Positions 1 through 5,393 of a stretch of 8,325 nt of DNA are shown piece by piece. Below the pieces are notes generated by a model. That model was not told the origin of the DNA and ran no database searches. It saw only the letters and a list, made by a program, of their open reading frames with translations. Every line of letters starts with the position of its first letter. Position 1 is the stretch's first letter. This DNA is from Bacteroidetes/Chlorobi group bacterium ChocPot_Mid (GTDB lineage: Bacteria; Bacteroidota; Ignavibacteria; Kapaibacteriales; UBA2268), in the NCBI GenBank assembly GCA_003731675.1, contig RCNQ01000160.1, positions 1-8,325 of the forward strand. The letters run 5' to 3'. Made by a program: the position numbers and the translations under genes.

Positions 1-9
1 AGTCAGATT

Positions 10-40
10 TTTGGACGATAATCATCCTTTGTTATCTTTG
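10..40 (+). promoter_or_regulatory. Bacteroidota-type promoter for glnS (candidate)
   Basis: TTTG at 10-13 and TATCTTTG at 33-40 are separated by 19 bases. This fits the -33 TTTG / -7 TAnnTTTG promoter known from Bacteroides and relatives. It would start transcription near position 47-50 and leave a leader of about 60 bases before glnS. A second TAnnTTTG (TAAATTTG, 44-51) lacks a well-placed -33 partner. The match is by eye; such short motifs occur by chance in AT-rich DNA. Confidence 0.45.
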
Positions 41-112
41 TGTTAAATTTGTGTTTTTCAAATTCACACATTTTAGAAAATAATTGGGTTATTAGTTTTT
101 TAGGTTTAAAGT

Positions 113-1789
113 ATGAACGGTAATAATGAATCAACAACGTCTGAAAATTTCATTAAGGCGATAATAAGAGAAGATTTGAAAACAAATAAATGGGGAGGTC
201 GTGTTCACACAAGATTCCCACCGGAGCCGAATGGCTATCTGCACATTGGACATGCAAAGTCAATTTGCTTAAATTTTGGTGTTGCTCAGGAATTCGGAGG
301 AATAACAAATCTCAGATTTGACGACACTAATCCAACAAAGGAAGATGTCGAATATGTGGATTCAATTAAAGAAGATGTTAAATGGTTGGGATTTGACTGG
401 GCTGATAGGGAGTATTACGCATCAGATTACTTCGAGCAGTTATATGAATATGCAATTGAACTCATCAAAAATGGTAAAGCCTATGTTTGCGATTTGTCTG
501 CTGAAGAAATTAAAAATACACGAGGAACATTAACAGAACCGGGTACAGAAAGTCCATACCGCAACAGAAGTATTGAGGAAAATCTTGATTTGTTCCAAAG
601 AATGAAAGCAGGTGAATTTCCTGATGGTGCAAAGACTTTAAGAGCAAAAATTGATATGAAATCGGGAAACCTTAATATGCGAGACCCGGTGATTTATAGG
701 ATAAAGCACACAGAGCATCACCGAACAGGCAACAAATGGTGCATTTACCCGATGTATGATTATACACATTGTCTTTCTGATTCTATCGAGCGGATTACGC
801 ATTCACTTTGCACACTTGAGTTTGAAGACCACAGACCTTTATACGATTGGGTACTCGATGAATTGGGAGTTTATCACCCACAGCAAATCGAATTTGCTCG
901 ATTGAATCTCAGCTATACCGTTATGAGCAAAAGACGATTGCTACAACTTGTCGAGGAAAAATATGTTGACGGATGGGATGACCCTCGGATGCCTACAATT
1001 TCGGGATTGAGAAGAAGAGGTTATACACCTGAGTCCATACGGGATTTTGCAGAGAGAATTGGTGTTGCAAAGCGTGAAAACACGGTTGACCTTGCACTTT
1101 TGGAGTTTTGTATCCGAGAGGATTTAAACAAAAGAGCTAACAGGGCAATGGTAGTGCTTGACCCTGTAAAGGTAATTATTGACAATTATCCCGATGATTT
1201 GGTAGAAGAGCTCGAAGCAATAAATAATCCCGAAGATGCAAGTTCGGGAACAAGAAAAGTGCTTTTCAGCAAGGAAATTTATATCGAACGTGATGATTTT
1301 ATGGAAAATCCGCCAAAGAAATATTTCCGTTTGTCACCCGGTCAGGAAGTCAGATTGCGTTATGCCTATTATATCACATGCACAAATGTTGTTAAAGATG
1401 ATTCAGGAAATATTACTGAAATTCATTGCACTTACGACCCTGAAACAAAAGGTGGCTCTTCACCTGATGGACGCAGAGTGAAAGGAACGATTCATTGGGT
1501 ATCTGCTAATCATTGCCTGGAAACAGATGTACGTCTTTATGAAAATTTGTTTTTGAATGAAGACCCGATGCAATTCGAGAGATTCCAAGACAATATTAAT
1601 CCCAACTCTTTGCAAATTGTAAATGCCAAAGCTGAATTGTTTTTGAAAAATGCGAAGGTTGGTGATAAATTCCAATTTGAACGCAAAGGATACTTTTGTG
1701 TGGACAGTAAATATACCACATCTGAAAAATTGGTCTTTAACAGGACAGTAACCTTAAAGGACAGCTGGGCTAAGGTTAGCGGAAAGTAA
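113..1789 (+). CDS. glnS: Glutaminyl-tRNA synthetase (GlnRS)
   Basis: This cytoplasmic class I aminoacyl-tRNA synthetase joins glutamine to tRNA-Gln using ATP. The 558-aa product is close to the usual bacterial length (about 550). The Rossmann-fold catalytic domain carries PPEPNGYLHIGH at 36-47, which contains the class I HIGH motif, and MSKR at 271-274, the KMSKS-type loop. The GlnRS-like stretch IYPMYDYTHCLSD (211-223) lies between them. The C-terminal part from about residue 340 matches the two beta-barrels that bind the anticodon. The PEPNG form of the HIGH region separates it from bacterial GluRS. The ATG at 113 starts the conserved family N-terminus; I see no Shine-Dalgarno sequence before it, as is common in Bacteroidota. 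The gene stands alone, convergent with the minus-strand pair that follows, behind a candidate promoter at 10-40. A GlnRS implies that at least some Gln-tRNA is made directly rather than by the amidotransferase route. Confidence 0.97.
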   Translation: MNGNNESTTSENFIKAIIREDLKTNKWGGRVHTRFPPEPNGYLHIGHAKSICLNFGVAQEFGGITNLRFDDTNPTKEDVEYVDSIKEDVKWLGFDWADREYYASDYFEQLYEYAIELIKNGKAYVCDLSAEEIKNTRGTLTEPGTESPYRNRSIEENLDLFQRMKAGEFPDGAKTLRAKIDMKSGNLNMRDPVIYRIKHTEHHRTGNKWCIYPMYDYTHCLSDSIERITHSLCTLEFEDHRPLYDWVLDELGVYHPQQIEFARLNLSYTVMSKRRLLQLVEEKYVDGWDDPRMPTISGLRRRGYTPESIRDFAERIGVAKRENTVDLALLEFCIREDLNKRANRAMVVLDPVKVIIDNYPDDLVEELEAINNPEDASSGTRKVLFSKEIYIERDDFMENPPKKYFRLSPGQEVRLRYAYYITCTNVVKDDSGNITEIHCTYDPETKGGSSPDGRRVKGTIHWVSANHCLETDVRLYENLFLNEDPMQFERFQDNINPNSLQIVNAKAELFLKNAKVGDKFQFERKGYFCVDSKYTTSEKLVFNRTVTLKDSWAKVSGK

Positions 1790-1811
1790 ATTGACAAAAT
1801 GTCGGTTTGTT

Positions 1812-1934
1812 CTAAAGCAAATGGCAGTGGTCAATTTGCATAATCGATATATCCTCATCACTCATATCCGGATTTTCTGATTTTAAATCATAAAATTCTT
1901 TTTTAATGGTGTCTTTATCAAATTTCAAACTCAT
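1812..1934 (-). CDS. Small 40-aa hypothetical protein, translationally coupled
   Basis: I do not recognise this short reading frame. It begins MSLKFDKDTIKKEF, contains an acidic stretch (about residues 20-29, ENPDMSDEDI) and ends DHCHLL before a TAG at 1812-1814. Its ATG shares one base with the TAA stop of the upstream 216-aa gene (TAATG), an arrangement typical of ribosome re-initiation in an operon. The charged, soluble composition has no membrane segment or signal peptide and looks protein-like. No independent Shine-Dalgarno sequence is evident. The stop lies 22 bases from the end of glnS on the opposite strand. Function is unknown; the coupling suggests it works with, or was acquired with, the preceding gene. 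It could still be a chance ORF. Confidence 0.45.
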   Translation of the reverse strand: MSLKFDKDTIKKEFYDLKSENPDMSDEDISIMQIDHCHLL

Positions 1935-2584
1935 TATCTTACCCAATTAATACCGATTTTCTGAAATAATCCTCTACCCAATACAATGGATTCAAATGCT
2001 CTTGTACCTTCAAATACAAAAGGAATATTCTCTTTACCACGCATTTGTGAGTATGCTTGATTGATTTTATTTAATTTAACATCTTTTGCAATTTGATCAC
2101 GTTTATCTTTCCCAAAGTATAGATATACTGTGCCGGACAAACCAACTACAATAGCATCTTGTTTATATTTCTTTTGGATTTGTAAGCAAATATCAACAAA
2201 TTTCTGTGAATCCATTGTATCAGGTCGTGTGAATAAGAATGAATCTTCCACACTATCAATTAAAGTGGATTTATCTGCAGTATCCCAATCACCACCGTCC
2301 GGTGTTTCACTCCAATGTCCTATTAAATTATAAGGACCCAATTTGAGTGAATTTAAATACTGTAATAATTCTTGATTATTTTTCTTATTTACATTTTTTG
2401 TATTTTCATGCCTGAAAGCAGTTACAATACAAAAATCTTTCTTTGAAATTTGGGACAATAAACGTGATAAACTTGCCTCGTTTATATGTCCTATTTCAGT
2501 ATAATCTAAATCATTGGTATCTGAATAATTGAAATAATTATTCGTAGAGATACTCTCATTTACAAAGTCATTGAAACTTTTCAT
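1934..2584 (-). CDS. Hypothetical protein with T4-phage-like N-terminus, possibly DUF3293-like
   Basis: This is a 216-aa soluble protein of unknown function. The N-terminus MKSFNDFVNES resembles the capsid-targeting start of T4 internal-head proteins (MKTYQEFIAE in IPIII). I34-N35-E36/A37 fits the (I/L)-x-E cleavage rule of the T4 prohead protease. The core has TAFRHE (55-60), an N/Q-rich helix (69-80), GHWSE (89-93), VEDSFLF (112-118), KYKQDAIVVG (139-148) and PFVFEG (188-193). From memory this order resembles DUF3293-type proteins and phage hypotheticals: a TAF/N strand, an E-S-F-L-V strand, then a Q-A-V-V-V-G strand. This is a hand comparison only. No signal peptide, membrane segment or known catalytic motif is visible. 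The gene follows lpxA by 107 bases on the same strand and has a strong Shine-Dalgarno sequence. Rows 2341-2580 count to about 25% GC, well below glnS. I infer a horizontally acquired, probably phage-derived gene. Confidence 0.75.
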   Translation of the reverse strand: MKSFNDFVNESISTNNYFNYSDTNDLDYTEIGHINEASLSRLLSQISKKDFCIVTAFRHENTKNVNKKNNQELLQYLNSLKLGPYNLIGHWSETPDGGDWDTADKSTLIDSVEDSFLFTRPDTMDSQKFVDICLQIQKKYKQDAIVVGLSGTVYLYFGKDKRDQIAKDVKLNKINQAYSQMRGKENIPFVFEGTRAFESIVLGRGLFQKIGINWVR

Positions 2585-2589
2585 TATAA

Positions 2590-2598
2590 CACCTCTTT
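2590..2598 (-). promoter_or_regulatory. Strong Shine-Dalgarno of the 216-aa gene
   Basis: On the minus strand AAAGAGGTG ends five bases before the ATG at 2584, a good ribosome binding site that fixes this start. glnS, lpxC-fabZ, lpxA and ccoS have no comparable sequence, although ccoNO, ccoQ and ccoP do. The rest of the 107-base gap to lpxA (2599-2691) is AT-rich; I see no clear terminator or TAnnTTTG promoter, so read-through from the lpx genes is possible. Confidence 0.6.
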
Positions 2599-2691
2599 AT
2601 TTTTAACTTTGCTCAATTTTTATCTTTTCTAACCTTGTGTCTGATTTACATACAGAGCCATAATTTATTTATTAACAGAGGGAGGTCGTTT

Positions 2692-3462
2692 CTACCGGTA
2701 TATGCCTCTTTGGGATTCTTCGATAAATTTTATGCAGGCTTTGACTTCATCTGAAATATGATTTCGTTCGAGGAATTTTTTAATACCATCATTGGTATTG
2801 TAACCTGAATGAAGAATTGTTTTGTAGAATTCATCTATTTCTGCAATGAGTTCACTTGAAAAGCCACGACGCTTTAAGCCAATTTTGTTTATACCGTCAA
2901 TTTTAGCAGGTATGCTACCAACAAGTGTGTATGGAGGTACATCTTTTGCAATTTTCACATCGGCACCGAGCATAGAGTGGCATCCAACTCTGCAAAATTG
3001 ATGGATTTTTACTACACCACCTATTGTTACCCAATCATCGACGTGTACGTGACCTGCCAACTGGGTAGCATTTGCCATAATAACGTGATTTCCGACGACA
3101 CAATCGTGTGCAACGTGACAGTAAGCCATAATGAAGCAATCTTCACCCACAACAGCTTTTCCTGTTGCGTGAGTTCCTCTGTTGATTGTGGCATATTCTC
3201 TGATTACGGTTCTGTCTCCGACGTAGGCATAGGTTTTTTCGCCTCCGAATTTGAGGTCCTGTGGTTCAGTAGCAATAACAGCTCCATTACAAATAAGAAC
3301 GTCTTTGCCGATTCTTGCACCATTAGCCAAAACGACATTGGAGCGTATTGTTGTGCCGTTGCCAATTTCTACATCATCTTCAATGATAGTAAAAGCACCA
3401 ATAGTAACATTTTCACCGATTTTAGCTTGTTTCGAAACGATTGCAGTAGGATGAATATTCAT
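2692..3462 (-). CDS. lpxA: UDP-N-acetylglucosamine acyltransferase
   Basis: LpxA transfers an R-3-hydroxyacyl chain from acyl carrier protein to the 3-OH of UDP-GlcNAc, the first step of lipid A synthesis, in the cytoplasm. The 256-aa length is normal for the family. Residues 1-180 are a left-handed beta-helix made of hexapeptide repeats (IGENVT, IGAFTI, IGNGTT, IGKDVL and others). The conserved block CHVAHD (115-120) supplies the catalytic base, H119 by alignment to E. coli H125. Other family residues are H138 in LAGHV and H154 in IHQFC. DVPPYTLV (174-181) leads into the helical C-terminal domain with IGLKRRGFS. The residue aligned with the E. coli acyl-chain ruler G173 is A167. The gene begins 15 bases after lpxC-fabZ and is surely co-transcribed with it. 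No Shine-Dalgarno sequence is evident. Confidence 0.96.
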   Translation of the reverse strand: MNIHPTAIVSKQAKIGENVTIGAFTIIEDDVEIGNGTTIRSNVVLANGARIGKDVLICNGAVIATEPQDLKFGGEKTYAYVGDRTVIREYATINRGTHATGKAVVGEDCFIMAYCHVAHDCVVGNHVIMANATQLAGHVHVDDWVTIGGVVKIHQFCRVGCHSMLGADVKIAKDVPPYTLVGSIPAKIDGINKIGLKRRGFSSELIAEIDEFYKTILHSGYNTNDGIKKFLERNHISDEVKACIKFIEESQRGIYR

Positions 3463-3477
3463 ATCTTTAATAAAAAT

Positions 3478-4878
3478 TTATTTTTCAATAACAGCTGTTT
3501 GTAATTCCGCCTGAGCGACTATCTGACCATCTACAGTGGCTGTAACATCTAAAAAGTAAGCACCAAGTTTTTTTCCGATAAGCTTTGCCGTGAGTATAAG
3601 CTGGTCACCGGGAATAACGGGTTTGCGGAATTTTGCATTTTTAATTCCCATAAATAGCACCAGTTTATTTTCCCAGTTGGGCTCTTCGTTGATGATTAAA
3701 AGGCAACCGGTCTGTGCCATTGATTCAGTAATCAGAACACCTGGCATTACCGGATTATCGGGGAAATGTCCTTGGAAAAACTCCTCGTTCATTGTTACAT
3801 TTTTTACACCGACAACAGTTTTTGATTCGGTGTCAAAGCTTAAAACTTTGTCAATCAAAAGGAAAGGATAGCGATGAGGCATTATTTTCAGCAATCCTTT
3901 GATGTCGAGGACTACTCCTGATTTTGTATCTTTTGCTTTGAACTGAGAAATTTTTTTAAACTTTAAATATAACTGACGGATTTTTTTTGCAAATTCAATA
4001 TTGCTTGCGTGACCGGGTCGAGCCGCAAGTATCTGGGCTTTAATTGGCACTCCAATCAAAGACAAATCGCCAAGCATGTCCAGTAATTTGTGTCTTGCAG
4101 GTTCATTTTTGAATCTTAGTTCCCTGTTGTCAAGGTAACCACTTGTTCCGACAACAGGAGTGTGGTCAAGGTTGAAATTGACTTTAAGCTTTTCAAGTTC
4201 TGTCTGGGAAATATCTTTATCAATTATTACCAGAGCATTGTCAAGCTGACCACCTTTGATTAGTCCTTGTTCCTGTAGCATTTGCAATTCTGTAAGAAAA
4301 CAGAATGTGCGGGCAGGAGCGAACTCTTCGACAAATTCTTCTTCCAGATTGAAGACGCCTGTATGCTGGCTACCGAGAGCAGGGTTGTGGTAATCAACCA
4401 TAACGGTAATGCGGTAATCGTTTGTAGGGAGAGCCACAATGTCAACTTCCTTGTCATCGTTTTTGTATCGGACAGCTTCTTCCACGACAAAGAATTCACG
4501 TTCTTCGTTTTGCTCTTCAAAACCTGCTTTGAGAAGAACTTCAACATAAGGCAAGGAACTGCCGTCACCGACAGGTGGTTCAATTCCTGAAAGCTCAATT
4601 TTGCAGTTGTCAATCCGCAAACCGACAAGAGAAGCAAGTACGTGTTCAACTGTATGGACTTTAACTTCACCAATTCCAAGAGTCGTCCCTCGTGACAAAT
4701 CCACTACATTGTCAACGATGGCAGGTATTTCTACCTGTGGTTCAATGTCTGTTCTGACAAATCTGTAGCCGTAATTTTCAGGGGCAGGATTGAATGTAAT
4801 CGTTGAAGATTCGCCAGTATGTAATCCTATTCCTGAGTAAGAAACTCTGCTTTTAATAGTTCTTTGTTTTTCGCTCAT
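3478..4878 (-). CDS. lpxC-fabZ: Fused LpxC deacetylase / FabZ dehydratase
   Basis: This bifunctional cytoplasmic protein has 466 aa. Residues 1 to about 310 are LpxC, the zinc enzyme that deacetylates UDP-3-O-acyl-GlcNAc, the committed step of lipid A synthesis. Visible active-site residues are E78 and H79 (HTVEH), H263 and D267 (ARHKLLD) as the other zinc ligands, and H290 (RPGH). Residues from about 322 to 466 are FabZ, the hotdog-fold 3-hydroxyacyl-ACP dehydratase. It shows MPHRYPFLLID (333-343), catalytic H371 in GHFP and E385 in MPGVLITESMAQ. About ten lysine-rich residues (306-320) form the linker. The fusion is typical of Bacteroidota and relatives, where it sits in an lpxD-lpxC/fabZ-lpxA cluster; here lpxD is not adjacent. 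The ATG at 4878 opens directly into the conserved LpxC N-terminus (TIKSRVSYSGIGLHTGE). All key residues are present, so both halves are probably active. Confidence 0.97.
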   Translation of the reverse strand: MSEKQRTIKSRVSYSGIGLHTGESSTITFNPAPENYGYRFVRTDIEPQVEIPAIVDNVVDLSRGTTLGIGEVKVHTVEHVLASLVGLRIDNCKIELSGIEPPVGDGSSLPYVEVLLKAGFEEQNEEREFFVVEEAVRYKNDDKEVDIVALPTNDYRITVMVDYHNPALGSQHTGVFNLEEEFVEEFAPARTFCFLTELQMLQEQGLIKGGQLDNALVIIDKDISQTELEKLKVNFNLDHTPVVGTSGYLDNRELRFKNEPARHKLLDMLGDLSLIGVPIKAQILAARPGHASNIEFAKKIRQLYLKFKKISQFKAKDTKSGVVLDIKGLLKIMPHRYPFLLIDKVLSFDTESKTVVGVKNVTMNEEFFQGHFPDNPVMPGVLITESMAQTGCLLIINEEPNWENKLVLFMGIKNAKFRKPVIPGDQLILTAKLIGKKLGAYFLDVTATVDGQIVAQAELQTAVIEK

Positions 4879-5076
4879 TTATATTATTTTAACTTTCTTA
4901 AATTTCCAATCAAATAAAGTTTTGCAAATTAAGGAATTTCAGAATTTCAAAAAAATTTATTATCAGTTTGAATTATTCAGGAAAATATCATAAATTAAAT
5001 AATAATAATCTGAAAATACAAAATTTATTTATTCTTTTCCTAATGTAATTTGATTGTTTTTTTGAGAATTAGGTTT

Positions 5077-5099
5077 AATCTGATATTAATTATGAGATT
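5077..5099. promoter_or_regulatory. Imperfect palindrome, candidate operator
   Basis: AATCTGATA and TATGAGATT form 9-base arms around a 5-base centre, with 8 of 9 positions pairing. A run of seven T (5098-5104) follows. The site lies 100-122 bases before the ccoS start. It could bind a dimeric regulator of the oxidase operon. A hairpin-plus-T terminator is possible but unlikely because the stem is AT-rich and no gene ends just upstream. Confidence 0.3.
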
Positions 5100-5116
5100 T
5101 TTTTGTCTGATATTAA
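5079..5116 (+). repeat. 11-bp direct repeat TCTGATATTAA
   Basis: TCTGATATTAA occurs at 5079-5089 and again at 5106-5116, 27 bases start to start, which is roughly two and a half helical turns. The first copy is part of the left arm of the palindrome. Repeated half-sites upstream of an operon suggest a regulator binding array, but AT-rich DNA makes such repeats easier to obtain by chance. Confidence 0.4.
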
Positions 5117-5198
5117 ACATTGTAAATAGTTTTTTTATTAAATTTGGGTAGAATAATTAAAACGTTGTTCATTATTTAGGTTCGACTAAATATAATAA

Positions 5199-5393
5199 AT
5201 GGAAGTTATATTAATATTGATAACATTGAGTTTATTACTTGCACTTGGTTTTTTAGGTGCATTTCTATGGGCGGTTTTGTCCAATCAGTACGAGGATACA
5301 TATACTCCGTCCATGAGAATTTTACTTGAACCAGATGTGAATAATCAGGAAGAGAAAATTAACAATAAAAACGGAGATTTTGATGACAGATAA
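5199..5393 (+). CDS. ccoS: cbb3-type cytochrome oxidase assembly protein CcoS
   Basis: CcoS is a small inner-membrane protein needed to build an active cbb3 oxidase; in known systems its loss gives oxidase lacking haem and copper cofactors. The 64-aa product has one N-terminal membrane helix (residues 2-26) followed by NQYEDTYTPSMRIL (30-43). This matches the family signature of a Q-[YF]-[DE]-D stretch followed by P and R-I-L. The C-terminal 20 residues are hydrophilic (Asn, Glu, Lys, Asp). It is the first gene of the oxidase operon, and its end overlaps the start of ccoNO by 11 bases (ATG at 5383, TAA at 5391-5393), so the two are probably translationally coupled. The start has no Shine-Dalgarno sequence. 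In many bacteria the copper ATPase gene ccoI lies next to ccoS; here it does not lie upstream. Confidence 0.9.
   Translation: MEVILILITLSLLLALGFLGAFLWAVLSNQYEDTYTPSMRILLEPDVNNQEEKINNKNGDFDDR
5373..5376 (+). promoter_or_regulatory. Ribosome binding site supporting the ATG start of ccoNO
   Basis: GGAG lies six bases before ATG 5383, ideal spacing. The frame also opens with TTG at 5380, only three bases after the GGAG, so ATG 5383 is the more likely start. Confidence 0.55.

Larger units (their letters stand above)
4879..5198. other. AT-rich divergent regulatory region between lpxC-fabZ and ccoS
   Basis: This 320-bp gap separates two divergent operons and must hold promoters for both. It contains long A and T runs and no plausible gene. 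On the plus strand TAAATTTG (5139-5146) fits the -7 TAnnTTTG element, but no TTTG lies at the right distance upstream. On the minus strand I find no clean TAnnTTTG. I see no canonical FNR box (TTGAT-N4-ATCAA), the usual oxygen-sensing site before cbb3 genes. A palindrome and a direct repeat are listed separately. Confidence 0.6.

Noticed and set aside
1788..1837. Inverted repeat AAATTGAC ... GTCAATTT between glnS and the 40-aa ORF as a bidirectional terminator
   Set aside because: The 8-bp AT-rich stem has a 34-base loop and no T-run; it is too weak to call a terminator.
193..2689. GGGAGGTCGT at 193-202 and 2680-2689 as a possible duplication or insertion boundary
   Set aside because: A 10-base match, one copy deep inside the conserved glnS coding region, is most likely chance.
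2977..3504. 175-codon plus-strand frame opposite lpxA
   Set aside because: It is an antisense shadow of lpxA; the Ser/Cys/Asn-rich product has no domain-like pattern, and the minus-strand gene is certain.
4260..4679. 139-codon minus-strand frame inside lpxC
   Set aside because: It is an out-of-frame shadow of the LpxC coding sequence, with no family features.
5120..5196. Sigma-70-style promoter pieces (TTGTAA 5120, TAGAAT 5149, TATAAT 5191) before ccoS
   Set aside because: Spacings are wrong (23 bases for the first pair) and the TATAAT sits only two bases before the ccoS ATG.
5380..5382. TTG at 5380 as the ccoNO start
   Set aside because: The ATG at 5383 has better spacing from the GGAG at 5373-5376 and is a stronger start codon.
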